Counted from the first letter of the stretch, positions 36,917 through 46,987 are shown. The stretch is 54,527 bases of DNA from Microvirga roseola (GCF_020866965.1 NZ_JAJATX010000017.1:1-54527), one strand, 5' to 3'. The notes: generated from the sequence alone by a model not told the origin. Numbers and translations: made by a program.

Positions 36917-37855
36917 TCACGTCAGGCAGGCGTCGCAGATCGCTACGATGTGGCGGTGATCGGTGCCGCAGCAGCCTCCGAAGACGGACAGGTTCAGCCT
37001 CTGGCGCAGATCCCTGTATCGCCGGGCAAGGTCCTGCGGATCGCCGGGATCGAGCTCCGTCGCCTCGTCCAGTTCCGCATGGCTCTTGGCGGAGGCATTC
37101 GCCCGCAGGCCGCGGATGCGCTGCATCCAGGGCTCCCCATCGGCAAGAGCACCATCGAAGTGGCTCGGATGGGCGCAGTTGATCATGTAGTAGACAGGCG
37201 CGTCGCCGGTCTCCCGGTCCGTCCCCTCGATGGCGGAACGGAGCGTCTCGCCGGTGGCGAGCCTGCCGTCGGTCTCGACCGTGAAGGACACCGCCACCGG
37301 TAGTCCCTGCGCCTTCGCCGCGCGGGCGATGCCGATGGCTTCCTCCGCATAGTTCATGGTGATGGCGCTCACGAGATCGGCTCCCGCTTCGCGGAAGGCT
37401 TCGACCTCCGGAGCATGATAGGCCTGGGCCTCCGCGGCGCTCATCTGCGCATCGGGCCGGTAGCCGTCGCCGCGCGGTCCGACCACGCCGTTGACGAGGA
37501 TCTGCGCTCCGTCCCCCGACATTCGCTTCCGCAGGCTGTGCGCCCAGCGGGCGGATTCCCGATTGATCTCCGCCACGTCCTGCGCCGAGACCCCGAGCTT
37601 GGCGCCCCAATCCCTGTTCGCGCGCCAGGTGGGAGTGTCGAGAATGAAGCCCGCCCCGCGCTGGCGGGCGGTGTGGAGATAAGGCTCGAAGTAGCGTTCG
37701 AGCAGGCTCCGTCCTTCCTCGCTGCGCATCAGGGGAAAGGCGGCGAAGCACGGAAGATCGACCCCCTCGTGGAACACGAGCGTCGTCTCCAATCCATCGT
37801 CGGAGAGAAAAACCGTTCCGTCGGACGAAGGCAGGGCAAATGAACCGCTGGTCAT
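36917..37855 (-). CDS. Homocysteine S-methyltransferase-family protein
   Basis: The product has 312 residues. The barrel opens with FLSDDGLETTLVF. Zinc ligands are visible as Cys in MINCAHP and the pair in FGGCCGTD near the C-terminus, as in BHMT, MmuM and the MetH N-terminal domain. Such enzymes move a methyl group to homocysteine, giving methionine. ATG 37855 is chosen; another ATG lies five codons upstream. The gene is monocistronic and convergent with the EAL gene, 10 bases after it. The methyl donor is unknown (S-methylmethionine or a betaine are typical). Confidence 0.85.
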   Translation of the reverse strand: MTSGSFALPSSDGTVFLSDDGLETTLVFHEGVDLPCFAAFPLMRSEEGRSLLERYFEPYLHTARQRGAGFILDTPTWRANRDWGAKLGVSAQDVAEINRESARWAHSLRKRMSGDGAQILVNGVVGPRGDGYRPDAQMSAAEAQAYHAPEVEAFREAGADLVSAITMNYAEEAIGIARAAKAQGLPVAVSFTVETDGRLATGETLRSAIEGTDRETGDAPVYYMINCAHPSHFDGALADGEPWMQRIRGLRANASAKSHAELDEATELDPGDPQDLARRYRDLRQRLNLSVFGGCCGTDHRHIVAICDACLT

Positions 37856-38059
37856 GAGAGCCTCCCGCATCGAGCGAAAAACGCCACGCCGTCAGCTCCC
37901 TGGCCCGGAAGAATCGGCCTCATGCTCAGCCCTGTCAACGGAACTCCCCGGTCCAGGATCTGCGCAACGTGCGCCTCCGCACCTGGATTGACGGGACCGG
38001 AAATGCTCCCGACCGAGCGCCCGTGATGTGACGAAGGCAGCCGCGACATTCATCTGAGG

Positions 38060-38090
38060 GGGAGCGGCAGCCGGTTGTGCTGCCGCTCCC
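38060..38090. terminator. Hairpin terminator at the tyrS end
   Basis: GGGAGCGGCAG (38060-38070), a 9-base loop, and CTGCCGCTCCC (38080-38090) form an 11-bp perfect stem just past the tyrS stop. The T run (TTT) is on the plus-strand side, so it would stop plus-strand readthrough better; a role for tyrS is likely but weaker. Confidence 0.55.
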
Positions 38091-38098
38091 TTTCGGGC

Positions 38099-39349
38099 TC
38101 ATCCTTCGGCGCGGATGAGGACGTGCCGCTTGCGCCCGGCGGTCAGCATCAGGACGCCCTCGCTGAGGTCGGAGGATGTCGCCCTGGCGTCCACCTCCTT
38201 TACCGTCGCTCCGTTCAGGCGCGCACCGTCGTTCAGGATCAGACGGCGGGCCTCGCCCTTGGAGGCCGTGAGGCCTGCCAGGACGAGAAGCCGGGCCACC
38301 TCCACGCCGGCGGCGATTTCGGCCTCGGGAAGCGTGATCGTCGGAAGCCCGGCGGCGTTCGCGCCCTCGAAAGCCTGCTTTGCCGTCCCGGCTGCGTTCC
38401 GCGAAGCCTCCTCGCCATGGGCGAGCCGGGTCGCCTCGTTTGCAAGGACCTCCTTGGCGGCGTTGATCTCTGATCCCTGCAGCCTCGACAGGCGCTGGAC
38501 CTCGTCGAGCGGCAGCTCCGTGAAGAGACGCAGGAAACGGGGAACGTCATCGTCTTCCACGTTGCGCCAGAACTGCCAGAACTCGTAAGGGCCCAGGCGC
38601 TCCGCATTGAGCCAGACCGCGCCGGAGGCGGTCTTGCCCATCTTGGCGCCGGAGGACGTGGTGAGCAGAGGCGTCGTCAGGCCGAAGAGCTGGCGCTGGT
38701 CGATGCGGCGCGCGAGCTCGATGCCGTTGACGATGTTGCCCCACTGGTCCGACCCGCCCATCTGCAGCAGGCAGCCGTGATGGCGCGACAGCTCGAGAAA
38801 GTCGAAGGCCTGGAGCACCATGTAGTTGAACTCGAGCAGCGTCAGAGGCTGCTCGCGCTCGAGCCGCTGGCGCACGCTGTCGAAGCTCAGCATCCGGTTG
38901 ATGGTGAAATGAGTGCCGAAGTCGCGCAGGAAAGGCAGGTAGCGCAAGGGATCGAGCCAGTCCGCATTGTCCACCATCACGGCGTCGGTCGGCCCGTCGC
39001 CGAAGGTCATGTAGCGGGAGAAGACCGTTTTCAGGCCTGCGATGTTCTTTGCGATCTGCCCATCGTCGAGCAGCGGACGACTCGTGTCGCGGAAGCTCGG
39101 ATCGCCGATCTGCGTGGTGCCCCCGCCGATCAGGATAACAGGCCTGTGGCCGGTCTTCTGGAGCCAGCGCAGGGTCATGATCGGCAGGAGGTGACCCGTA
39201 TGGAGGCTGTCTGCCGTCGCATCGAAGCCGACATAGGCTGGGATGCACCCGGCCGAAAGCCTCTCGTCCAACGCGGCGAGATCGGTGCATTGATGGATGA
39301 AGCCGCGCTCGGTTAGCGTCTTCAGGAAGGCGGATTGGAGTGTCGTCAT
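38099..39349 (-). CDS. tyrS: Tyrosyl-tRNA synthetase
   Basis: The product has 416 residues. It is a class I synthetase: the HIGH motif appears as SLHTGHLLP near residue 50, the KMSKS motif as KMGKTASG near 235, and YMVLQAFDF and GGSDQWGNI surround the tyrosine pocket. The C-terminal S4-like RNA-binding domain is [18 protein letters not shown]. It charges tRNA-Tyr. ATG 39349 is selected by an AGGAG site. A hairpin is present about 60 bases before the start in the leader. Confidence 0.95.
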   Translation of the reverse strand: MTTLQSAFLKTLTERGFIHQCTDLAALDERLSAGCIPAYVGFDATADSLHTGHLLPIMTLRWLQKTGHRPVILIGGGTTQIGDPSFRDTSRPLLDDGQIAKNIAGLKTVFSRYMTFGDGPTDAVMVDNADWLDPLRYLPFLRDFGTHFTINRMLSFDSVRQRLEREQPLTLLEFNYMVLQAFDFLELSRHHGCLLQMGGSDQWGNIVNGIELARRIDQRQLFGLTTPLLTTSSGAKMGKTASGAVWLNAERLGPYEFWQFWRNVEDDDVPRFLRLFTELPLDEVQRLSRLQGSEINAAKEVLANEATRLAHGEEASRNAAGTAKQAFEGANAAGLPTITLPEAEIAAGVEVARLLVLAGLTASKGEARRLILNDGARLNGATVKEVDARATSSDLSEGVLMLTAGRKRHVLIRAEG

Positions 39350-39799
39350 GAGAAGTCTCCTGGGAGCTTGCGGGAGCCGCTGCCCGGAGACCTGATCACC
39401 AAATGAAGATGCCGCCGGAGAGCGGCGGCATCGAACGTCTGGTCGCAACCGAACGGAGCCGCCCTATGGGGACGGCGTAAAATAATTCACGGAAGAGGTG
39501 CGACCGGTGATCATGGGCATGTTCTTACGGCAGACCGGATGCATCGTCAATTTGCTCGTTGGAGGCAGGCTGGCATCTGCCTCAGATCCATTTCGCTCTA
39601 GGAGGAGCAGCATCTGGTCCGCGACGAGGAGCGGAAACTCTCGCCCCAACCACAGACCGAGTCCTACCTGAGCGGATCGGCTGTGCTCCATTACAGACAC
39701 GTAATTCCTCGGCAATGCGGAAGGTAGCCTGCCAAGCCTACGGTGACCTTTGTTGTCGCACGGACCTGTTTAGGCCCGTTAGTGCAAGGAGGACAAGGC
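39350..39799. other. Intergenic stretch with the tyrS leader
   Basis: No gene is convincing. The tyrS leader contains a perfect hairpin at 39408-39432. The minus-strand open frame at 39464-39715 has no family features. Confidence 0.4.
39408..39432 (-). promoter_or_regulatory. Leader hairpin of tyrS
   Basis: On the minus strand GATGCCGCCG, a five-base loop and CGGCGGCATC form a perfect 10-bp stem, followed by TTCATTT, about 60 bases before the start codon. It could be an attenuator or an upstream terminator. No T-box features are present. Confidence 0.4.
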
Positions 39800-40063
39800 G
39801 TGAGTTCGGATGATACCTATGAGGAGCGAATGGGAGAGGCGTTCTCCCTTCCCGATCTGAAAGAGATCAAAGAGGCCGTGATCGAGCTGCGTGCCTCCGA
39901 TCCCAGAAATCTCTTGGCTGATTTGAGCGCAGAAAAAATCCGCGCGATCGAATGTGCTATCCATTCCAGCGCTAGGATCGGCGAAACCCGCCCGATTAGA
40001 AATATCCCGCGAGATTCTTTCGAACCCGCTCCAGCACCGGCACGTTCGGGTCCGGCAGCGTGA
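39800..40063 (+). CDS. Small acidic hypothetical protein
   Basis: GTG 39800 follows AGGAGG at seven bases, a strong site. The first 60 residues are helical and acidic ([23 protein letters not shown], then [15 protein letters not shown]) and look coding. The last 20 residues lie over the end of purC on the other strand and look random, so an original stop may have been lost. No family is recognised. Confidence 0.4.
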   Translation: MSSDDTYEERMGEAFSLPDLKEIKEAVIELRASDPRNLLADLSAEKIRAIECAIHSSARIGETRPIRNIPRDSFEPAPAPARSGPAA

Positions 40064-40970
40064 AGGGCTGGCCCGTGATGCGCTCGAAGGCGTCGATATA
40101 GACGCGGGAGGTTTCCAGAACCACGTCGGCGGGGATTTCCGGGACGTCGTCCTTGTAAGGATCGCAGCGGGCGACCACCCAGTTGCGCACAAAATCCTTG
40201 TCGAAGCTCTCGGGGCGCTCGCCCGCCTCGAAGCGCTCGCGGTAGCTGCCCGCAAACCAGTAGCGGCTGCTGTCCGGCGTGTGGATCTCGTCGGCGATCA
40301 TTATGCGGCCGGCCTCGTCGATGCCGAATTCGTATTTCGTATCGACGAGGATGAGGCCGCGCTCCCTCGCCATCTCGCGCCCCTTGGCGAAAAGCGCGAG
40401 GGCATAGCCGGAGACGGTCTTCCACTGCTCGTCCGTCAAAAGCCCCTGCCCCACGATCTCGGCGGGCGTCAGAGGTTCGTCGTGGCCGCCATGAAAGGCC
40501 TTGCTGGTCGGCGTGATGATGGTCTCAGGGAGCTTCTCGTTGTCGCGCAGACCGTCGGGCAGGCGCACGCCGTACATCTCCCGCTGGCCCTTCTTGTAGA
40601 GCGAGAGGATCGAGGTTCCCGTGGTGCCGGCGAGATAGTCGCGCACTACGATCTCGACGGGCAGGATCGTGAGCTTCTTGGCGATCACCACGTTCGGGTC
40701 GGGATATTCGATCACGTGGTTGGGGCAGATGCCGGCGGTGGCCTCGAACCAGAACCGGGCCACCTGCGTCAGCACCTGTCCCTTGAGCGGGATGGCGGCG
40801 AGGTTGCGGTCGAAGGCGCTCAGGCGGTCCGAGGCGATGATGATGCGCCGCCCGTCGGGCAGGTCGTAATTGTCCCGCACCTTGCCCCGGTAGTGGTTGG
40901 GCAGTTCGGGGATCGTCGCATCCTCGAGAACGTAACCGGCATATGCCGCAAGAGCCGCCCGATCCACCAT
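39996..40970 (-). CDS. purC: Phosphoribosylaminoimidazole-succinocarboxamide synthase
   Basis: The product has 324 residues, the longer eukaryote-like SAICAR synthase form found in many alphaproteobacteria. Family stretches include [63 protein letters not shown] and [12 protein letters not shown]. It joins aspartate to CAIR in purine synthesis. ATG 40970 is preferred, with CAGG upstream; an in-frame start at 41009 adds 13 residues without family character. The gene is monocistronic here. Confidence 0.95.
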   Translation of the reverse strand: MVDRAALAAYAGYVLEDATIPELPNHYRGKVRDNYDLPDGRRIIIASDRLSAFDRNLAAIPLKGQVLTQVARFWFEATAGICPNHVIEYPDPNVVIAKKLTILPVEIVVRDYLAGTTGTSILSLYKKGQREMYGVRLPDGLRDNEKLPETIITPTSKAFHGGHDEPLTPAEIVGQGLLTDEQWKTVSGYALALFAKGREMARERGLILVDTKYEFGIDEAGRIMIADEIHTPDSSRYWFAGSYRERFEAGERPESFDKDFVRNWVVARCDPYKDDVPEIPADVVLETSRVYIDAFERITGQPFTLPDPNVPVLERVRKNLAGYF

Positions 40971-41058
40971 GCTTAACCTGCCGAGAAGTCCTGAGTTGCC
41001 GCGCCCCACCGGGCGCGGCCCCTTCTAAGACCTTTTCGGCGAAAGTGGAAACCGGTTT

Positions 41059-42261
41059 TTACTTCTGCACCACGTTGAGGTTCGAGAGGGTCACGGTCGT
41101 CTCGTAGCCCTGGCCGTCCACGATGGTCCACTGCTTCAGGGCGTTCGCCCTGGCATCGAAGCGAAGCGTGATCCGCGAGGTGCCGCCCAGCGTCGCGCTG
41201 TCGTCGAAACGCACCGTCACCATGCCGTCCCGTGCGACCTGCACGTCGCGCACCTTGGTGTCGCGGGAGAGGTCCACATGCTCCTGCAGGAGGAACTTCA
41301 GGGGCGTCTGCCCGACGGGATAGACGTCGTTGGTGCCGAGGCTCTTGTCGCGGATCGCCACGTTGCGCCCGTCGGACACGATCTCCAGGGCGCTTGGCGG
41401 CGCATAGGCGAAGTGGAGGATGCCCGGGCGCTTGATCGCCAGCGTTCCCTGTGCCTGCTGGCCGCTGGGATTCTTCTGAACGAAAGTGGCGGTGAGCTGG
41501 TCGATGCCGTTGAAATAGGCATTGACCTGGTCGAGCGCAGCCTCGGGCGAGCTCGGAAGGGCCGGCGCGGCCGGAGCCTTCGCAGCAACCTTTGCCGGCG
41601 CCGGTGCCGGTGCCTCAGCCGCCTTCACGGAGGCTGGAGGCGGGCTTGCGGGCTTGGGCGGTTCGGCAACCTTGACCGGGGGCGCGGCCTCTTCGGGCTT
41701 TGCCTCCTCGGCCACAGCCGCATCGGGCTCGACCGACTCGGGTGCAGCGGCCGCCTTCTCTTCCGACGGAGCCGGTTCGGGCTGCGCCTCCTCAGCCTTG
41801 GCCGTGGCGGAGGCTCCCTCCTCTGCGGCCTGCCGGGACAGCTCCTCGAGGGTCGGCTCGGGTGCGGCGGGTTTTGCCGCCGTGGTCTCTGTGGGCTGGG
41901 CGGACTCGGGCGGAGCGACCTGCGGCTGCGGGCTCGCAACGGCCTGGGTCGGTTCCGTCTCGATGTCCGGCTGGGGTTCGGCCACCTGCGGCGGCGGGAC
42001 CGGGCGCGGTGGCGGCGTCGCCACCTTGCGCCGGGGCTGGGCTTTGGCGCGCGTCTGCGGCGCAGGCCGGGCCGGAGCCGGCGCAACCTGCTGCGCAGGG
42101 GCGACCTGGTGCGGCTGCCCCGCGCGGCCCTGGGCGCCCGGCTTGAAGATGCTGTCGAGGAAACGGGTCAGCGGATCGGATGGCTGCTGGGCTGCCGCGG
42201 GCGCGGCGCAGGCGAGCACGACGGCAAGACCCAGGATGCAACGCAGGGACGTGTTGAGCAT
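41059..42261 (-). CDS. LolA-like outer-membrane lipoprotein carrier with a long Pro/Ala/Glu linker
   Basis: The product has 400 residues. Residues 1-25 form a Sec signal peptide ending AAPAAAQ. Residues 30-230 are low-complexity, rich in Pro, Ala, Glu and Lys/Arg. The C-terminal 165 residues are LolA-like: LDQVNAYFNGIDQLTATFVQ, GTLAIKRPGILHFAYAPP, and LKFLLQEHVDL. LolA shuttles lipoproteins across the periplasm, and typical LolA has about 200 residues, so the linker is an addition. It may span peptidoglycan or bind it. ATG 42261 is chosen because the signal peptide begins there. It is followed by the purC promoter region. Confidence 0.85.
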   Translation of the reverse strand: MLNTSLRCILGLAVVLACAAPAAAQQPSDPLTRFLDSIFKPGAQGRAGQPHQVAPAQQVAPAPARPAPQTRAKAQPRRKVATPPPRPVPPPQVAEPQPDIETEPTQAVASPQPQVAPPESAQPTETTAAKPAAPEPTLEELSRQAAEEGASATAKAEEAQPEPAPSEEKAAAAPESVEPDAAVAEEAKPEEAAPPVKVAEPPKPASPPPASVKAAEAPAPAPAKVAAKAPAAPALPSSPEAALDQVNAYFNGIDQLTATFVQKNPSGQQAQGTLAIKRPGILHFAYAPPSALEIVSDGRNVAIRDKSLGTNDVYPVGQTPLKFLLQEHVDLSRDTKVRDVQVARDGMVTVRFDDSATLGGTSRITLRFDARANALKQWTIVDGQGYETTVTLSNLNVVQK

Positions 42262-42417
42262 GGCTCCACGAGGGGATGAAAACACAAACAAGCAAGGGCC
42301 CAAAAGGGCCCGGCGGCCGCGCCTTATGAAAATCATTAAGGGCTTAATGAAGGCGGAGCTTGGCTGTGAAAACGAGTCGTGTCCAGAGCGGTCTGCACGG
42401 GCGCGCAAGCCGTCTCC

Positions 42418-42966
42418 TCAGGCGGCGTCCGCGAAATCGTCCTCGTCCATATCCGAACGCACCGGCGCGGATTTTGGCGCGGGCTTCGGCCGCGGAGCGC
42501 GGGGACGGGACGGCTTCTTCTTTTTGGCCGCGGGCTTGGACTTCTCGCCGAAGCCGCGCCACCAGGCCTGCCAGCTCCAGGCGCCGGGGCCGGTGATGAA
42601 ATAGAGCATCAGCCCCGCGAGCACGCCGAGCTGGGACACGAAGACCACCTGCTCGGTGGCGCGGGTCAGCCCGCCATAATCCCAGAAGCGGTGCAGGATG
42701 CCGGTGGTGATCACGAGGGCCGCGATGAGGGCCGAGGCGCTGAGCCGGGGTGCGAGCCCGAGGACGAGCGCAAGCGGCCCGAAGATCTCGGCCAGGATCA
42801 CCAGGGTCGCCACCACGTCGGCATAGGGCATGCCCTTCATGGTCATGGCCGCCGCAAAGCCGGAGATATTGGAGAGCCGCCCGATCCCGGTCGGCAGGAA
42901 GGCGGCCGCCAGCAGGAGACGGCTCGCCAGCAGGATTCCGTTGCTCGCGTTCGTGTTCCTGTCCAT
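42418..42966 (-). CDS. DoxX-family membrane protein
   Basis: The product has 182 residues with four membrane segments. Typical DoxX stretches are R-L-L-L-A-A-A-F-L-P-T-G-I-G-R-L, MPYADVVATLVILAEIFGPLALVLG and ATEQVVFVSQLGVLAGLML. The C-terminal 50 residues are highly basic then acidic (AAKKKKPSRPRAPRPKP, DMDEDDFADAA) and likely cytosolic. DoxX proteins are linked to quinone oxidation or oxidative stress, but activity cannot be told here. The gene precedes the LolA-like gene on the same strand. Confidence 0.8.
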   Translation of the reverse strand: MDRNTNASNGILLASRLLLAAAFLPTGIGRLSNISGFAAAMTMKGMPYADVVATLVILAEIFGPLALVLGLAPRLSASALIAALVITTGILHRFWDYGGLTRATEQVVFVSQLGVLAGLMLYFITGPGAWSWQAWWRGFGEKSKPAAKKKKPSRPRAPRPKPAPKSAPVRSDMDEDDFADAA

Positions 42967-43039
42967 GCCGCTCTCCCCTCCTGTCGCCTCGGCCGGGGGA
43001 ATCGCCCGGCCGTCCGGGGAGCATTTGGGATGGAGGTTC

Positions 43040-43520
43040 TTAACCCGTTCTTAGCGTCCGGCTCATTCCTGGGGATCGTCTCCGGAAGGTCACGGCGGCT
43101 GGGGAAAAGCCGGGATCGCCCAAACCTCCGAGGCGTGCGATGGCCGGCGCACGGCTTGCGGGAACCGGCATCTCCACCAGGCCCATCGCAGCCGAGCCGC
43201 CGGGCCAGGTCCTGGGCGGCGTTCAGGACGGCTCTGTCCACCACCGCCCCGGGCAGGCGTCCGACGATGAGGTCGCTGATCCTCAGGCAGGACGCCATCC
43301 GGAAATCCCGGTCGACCGCGTAGGAGAACAGGGCGTGCATGACCCCGCGGGCGTCCCGCACGGCCACGATCCCGCCCTGCTCCGGCTTGCGCCGCGCCCA
43401 GCGGCGGGCGATCGCAAGCCATTCCCGGAGGCTGATTTCGGGATGAATCATGCGCACCAGGGGATAGGCGAGAGGCGCTTCCTTCGGCGACAGGGGAGCG
43501 GCGTGAAACAGGCTCTGCAT
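43040..43520 (-). pseudogene. GNAT-like hypothetical gene with a one-base frameshift
   Basis: From ATG 43520 the frame reads PLAYPLVRMIHPEISLREWL, then GGIVAVRDARGVMHALFSY and D-L-A-R-R-L-G-C-D-G. The pattern resembles a small GNAT-like family found beside FNR genes in this group. There the frame turns poor; one G fewer in the run at 43182-43184 continues into L-V-E-M-P-V-P-A-S-R-A-P-A-I-A-R-L-G and a stop at 43040. The span is one base over a multiple of three. As written, the frame runs on into the DoxX gene. It is divergent from the FNR gene and may share the FNR box at 43573. Function unknown. Confidence 0.55.
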
Positions 43521-43572
43521 GGGAGGCTCGTTCAGACGTCGAAAGCCTGCCACGAGGCCTCGAGCTGCGACA

Positions 43573-43586
43573 TTGATGCAGGTCAA
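43573..43586. promoter_or_regulatory. FNR/FixK box between the GNAT-like and FNR genes
   Basis: TTGATGCAGGTCAA matches TTGAY-N4-RTCAA in full. It lies 78 bases before the FNR-gene GTG and 53 before the divergent ATG, so it may control both, including autoregulation. Confidence 0.7.
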
Positions 43587-43663
43587 CTTTGCATCCGCAT
43601 GAGGGGCTCGCCCGCCGATTCCTGCTATAAGCGCGGCAGCGGAACCAAAGGCGAGACGATCCC

Positions 43664-44428
43664 GTGGGGCCTGTTACAGCTTCAGAATCCCAGGCACGGC
43701 CGGCCCAGAGCCTGCCGGATCTGTGCTTCGTTCACGCTCTCGACCCGAACCACAGCTGCGTGGAATGCAAGGCGCGCCAGTTCAGCATCTGCGCCGTGCT
43801 CGACCAGGAGGAGCTGACCGAGCTCGCCTCCTTGAGATAGTCCATCAAGGTCCCGGCCAAGACGACGCTCTTCACCCAGGAGGAGCCGGCCGGTTCCGTC
43901 TTCAACATCGGCGAGGGCGTGGTACGCCTCTATAAGCTCCTGCCCGACGGACGGCGGCAGATCGTCGGCTTCGCGCTCGCGGGCGACTTTCTGGGCCTTG
44001 CCCTCCTCGACCGCTACGGCGTCTCGGCGGATACGGTGACGGACGCCAAGGTCTGCCGCTTCGACCGACGGGTCTTCACCGGCTATATGGATGGAAGGCC
44101 GCATCTCCTGCGCCGCCTGCATGAGCTCACCAGCCACGAGCTGAGCCTCGCCCAGGAGCAGATGGTGGTGCTGGGACGCCGCTCGGCGGAGGAGCGGCTC
44201 GCCGTGTTCCTCATGAGCCTGCTCAAGCGCTTCACCCGGCTCGGCCAGGGTTCGATTACCCTGCCCCTTCCCATGAGTCGCCAGGATATCGCCGACTTCC
44301 TGGGTCTGACCATCGAGACCGTCAGCCGCACCTTCACGAAGCTTGCCAAGAATCGCACCATCATCGTGGTGCCGGACGGCGTGCGCCTGGTCGACCGGGC
44401 GCGCCTGGAGGCGCTTGCGGCCGGGTGA
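43664..44428 (+). pseudogene. fnrN: FNR/FixK-type oxygen regulator, with an in-frame TAG
   Basis: The frame from GTG 43664 (AAGGCGAG upstream) encodes four Cys in CFVHALDPNHSCVECKAR and FSIC, the iron-sulfur ligand region of FNR, then LDQEELTELASLR. TAG at 43838-43840 interrupts it. The same frame goes on with SIKVPAKTTLF, the cyclic-nucleotide-type fold (FNIGEGVVRLYKLLPDGRRQIVGF) and the HTH MSRQDIADFLGLTIETVSRTFTKL near the end. Without the stop the protein has about 254 residues. FNR activates anaerobic/microaerobic genes, here surely the cbb3 cluster starting 140 bases on. Readthrough, a restart at GTG 43919 or sequencing error are possible; the restart form would lack the sensor. Confidence 0.8.
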
Positions 44429-44474
44429 TTTGCCTTTGCTTTCCCCTAAAGGGCAAGGGCTCCGCCGCTCCCGA

Positions 44475-44488
44475 TTGATTTGCATCAA
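44475..44488 (+). promoter_or_regulatory. FNR/FixK box upstream of ccoN
   Basis: TTGATTTGCATCAA is a perfect TTGAT-N4-ATCAA site 83 bases before the ccoN start, as expected for an FNR-activated promoter. It also lies just past the FNR gene. Confidence 0.85.
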
Positions 44489-44570
44489 TGCCCCTGCCTT
44501 GACCGGGCCGTAGAGCCGTCTGTCGAGGGCAAAGCTCAATGCCTTGCCCCTCTTGAGAAGGTTAAGGCCC

Positions 44571-46241
44571 ATGGCTTACGCGGCAGCAGCCCCACATAAA
44601 TCTATGACACTCGGCGAGGCGGGCTCCGCCATCGCCTTTGCAGCCCTTGCTCTCCTGAGCATCATCATCGCGGCGAAAGCCTACACGCCGGAATATGCGT
44701 TTCACGCCTATCTCTTTGCCGCCGGCAGCGTCGCGGCCGTGTTCGCGATCGTGAACCGCTATTACGAGCGCCCCGCCGAGCTTCCGCCGCTGACCATCGA
44801 CGGCAAGCCCAACTACAATATGGGGCCGGTGAAGTTCGGCACCATCGCCTCCGTGTTCTGGGGCATTGCAGGCTTCACCATCGGGCTTCTGATCGCTCTG
44901 CAGCTGGCCTTCCCGGCGCTGAACTTCGACACGGCGTGGCTCTCCTTCGGGCGCATGCGGCCGCTGCACACCTCCGCGGTGATCTTCGCCTTCGGCGGCA
45001 ACGTGCTGATCGCGTCCTCGTTCTATGTCGTGCAGCGCACCTGCCGCGCCCGCCTCGTGGGCGATCTCACGCCATGGTTCGTGGTGCTGGGCTACAACTT
45101 CTTCATCGTGATCGCGGGCACGGGCTATCTGCTCGGCATCACCCAGGGCAAGGAATACGCCGAGCCCGAGTGGTACGCCGACCTGTGGCTGACCGTGGTC
45201 TGGGTCGCCTACTTTCTCGTGTTCCTCGGCACCATCATGCGCCGCAAGGAGCAGCACATCTATGTGGCCAACTGGTTCTACATCGCCTTCATCCTGACCA
45301 TCGCGGTCCTGCACCTCGGCAACAACGCGACGATCCCCGTCTCGATCTTCTCGCCGAAGAGCTACATCGTGTGGTCGGGCGTGCAGGATGCGCTGGTGCA
45401 GTGGTGGTACGGCCACAACGCGGTCGGCTTCTTCCTCACCGCCGGCTTCCTCGCCATCATGTACTACTTCATCCCGAAGCGGGCCGAGCGGCCGGTCTAT
45501 TCCTACCGCCTCTCGATCATCCACTTCTGGGCGCTGATCTTCCTCTACATCTGGGCCGGTCCCCACCACCTGCACTACACCGCCCTGCCCGACTGGGCGC
45601 AGACGCTGGGCATGACCTTCTCGATCATGCTGTGGATGCCCTCCTGGGGCGGCATGATCAACGGCCTGATGACGCTCTCGGGCGCCTGGGACAAGCTCCG
45701 CACGGATCCGGTGCTGCGCATGATGGTCGTGTCGGTCGCCTTCTACGGCATGTCGACCTTCGAAGGCCCGCTCATGTCCGTGAAGGCCGTGAACTCCCTG
45801 TCGCACTACACCGACTGGACCATCGGACACGTCCATTCCGGCGCGCTCGGCTGGGTCGCCTACATCTCCTTCGGCGCGCTCTACTGCCTCGTTCCGTGGC
45901 TGTGGAACAAGGAGCGCCTCTACTCGATGAAGGCCGTCTCCTGGCACTTCTGGATCTCGACCCTCGGCATCGTCCTGTACATCTCGTCGATGTGGGTCGC
46001 GGGCATCCTGCAGGGCCTCATGTGGCGCGCCTACACCGCCCTCGGCTTCCTTGAGTACTCGTTCATCGAGACGGTCGAGGCGATGCACCCCTTCTATGTC
46101 ATCCGTGCGCTCGGCGGCGCCCTCTTCGTGGCCGGCAGCCTGATCATGGCGTGGAACGTCTGGAAGACGATCACCGCCGGTGAGGACGTCCGGGAACAGC
46201 TCCCGCAAGCCACGCAGCCGGTCCTCGTGGCTGCGGAATAA
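44571..46241 (+). CDS. ccoN: cbb3-type cytochrome oxidase subunit I
   Basis: The product has 556 residues and twelve or more membrane helices. It holds the haem and copper ligands of the family: [32 protein letters not shown] and [19 protein letters not shown]. It is the catalytic subunit that reduces oxygen to water and pumps protons in the inner membrane. ATG 44571 follows AAGG and an FNR box, so expression rises at low oxygen. ccoO follows 11 bases after the stop. Confidence 0.97.
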   Translation: MAYAAAAPHKSMTLGEAGSAIAFAALALLSIIIAAKAYTPEYAFHAYLFAAGSVAAVFAIVNRYYERPAELPPLTIDGKPNYNMGPVKFGTIASVFWGIAGFTIGLLIALQLAFPALNFDTAWLSFGRMRPLHTSAVIFAFGGNVLIASSFYVVQRTCRARLVGDLTPWFVVLGYNFFIVIAGTGYLLGITQGKEYAEPEWYADLWLTVVWVAYFLVFLGTIMRRKEQHIYVANWFYIAFILTIAVLHLGNNATIPVSIFSPKSYIVWSGVQDALVQWWYGHNAVGFFLTAGFLAIMYYFIPKRAERPVYSYRLSIIHFWALIFLYIWAGPHHLHYTALPDWAQTLGMTFSIMLWMPSWGGMINGLMTLSGAWDKLRTDPVLRMMVVSVAFYGMSTFEGPLMSVKAVNSLSHYTDWTIGHVHSGALGWVAYISFGALYCLVPWLWNKERLYSMKAVSWHFWISTLGIVLYISSMWVAGILQGLMWRAYTALGFLEYSFIETVEAMHPFYVIRALGGALFVAGSLIMAWNVWKTITAGEDVREQLPQATQPVLVAAE

Positions 46242-46252
46242 AGGAAACGACC

Positions 46253-46987
46253 ATGTCACTCTGGTCCCGTCACAAGATCTTCGAGACGAACTCGATCGTC
46301 CTCGTCATCGGCGTGCTGATCGTCATCGCCATCGGCGGTCTCGTGGAGATCGTTCCGCTCTTCTACCTGAAGAGCACCATTGAGAAGGTGGAGGGCATCA
46401 GGCCCTACACCCCCCTCGAGCTCGCCGGCCGCAACATCTACGTGCGCGAGGGCTGCTACAACTGCCACAGCCAGATGGTGCGTCCGCTGCGCGACGAGGT
46501 CGAGCGCTACGGCCACTACTCCCTGGCGGCCGAGAGCATGTACGACCGGCCCTTCCAGTGGGGCTCCAAGCGCACCGGTCCCGATCTCGCCCGTCTCGGC
46601 AACAAGTATTCCGACGACTGGCATCGCGATCACCTGAAGGATCCCCGCGCCCTGGTGCCCGGCTCCATCATGCCGAGCTACCCCTGGCTCGAGCAGAACG
46701 AGCTCGACCTTACCAAGATCACGCAGGACATGAAGGTGCAGGCCACCCTCGGCGTGCCCTACACCCCCGACATGATCGAGAAGGCCGCAAGCGACGTGCT
46801 CACCCAGGCGAGCGCGGACGATCCGAACAGCGTCGACCTCGCCAAGCGCTATCCGAAGGCTCAATCGCGCACCTTCGGCGGCAACCCGCGGAAGGTGACC
46901 GAAGCCGACGCCCTGATCGCCTATCTGCAGATGCTCGGCACTCAGGTCGACTTCAAGCTCTACGACAACAAGGCCAACGTGCGCTGA
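46253..46987 (+). CDS. ccoO: cbb3-type cytochrome oxidase mono-haem subunit II
   Basis: The product has 244 residues. One N-terminal membrane anchor ([20 protein letters not shown]) is followed by a periplasmic cytochrome c domain. The haem motif is [11 protein letters not shown] near residue 70, and an axial Met lies in [10 protein letters not shown]. It passes electrons from CcoP to CcoN. It lies within ccoNOQP, with 12 bases to ccoQ. Confidence 0.97.
   Translation: MSLWSRHKIFETNSIVLVIGVLIVIAIGGLVEIVPLFYLKSTIEKVEGIRPYTPLELAGRNIYVREGCYNCHSQMVRPLRDEVERYGHYSLAAESMYDRPFQWGSKRTGPDLARLGNKYSDDWHRDHLKDPRALVPGSIMPSYPWLEQNELDLTKITQDMKVQATLGVPYTPDMIEKAASDVLTQASADDPNSVDLAKRYPKAQSRTFGGNPRKVTEADALIAYLQMLGTQVDFKLYDNKANVR

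Noticed and set aside
43838..43840. TAG in the FNR-type gene as pyrrolysine or programmed readthrough
   Set aside because: No sign of the needed machinery in the window and the site is not at a catalytic position; mutation or error is simpler.
44562..46259. Long minus-strand open frame opposite ccoN (565 codons)
   Set aside because: It lies fully over ccoN, has no domain, and is rich in Arg, Asp, Gly and Val as expected for the antisense of a GC-rich gene.
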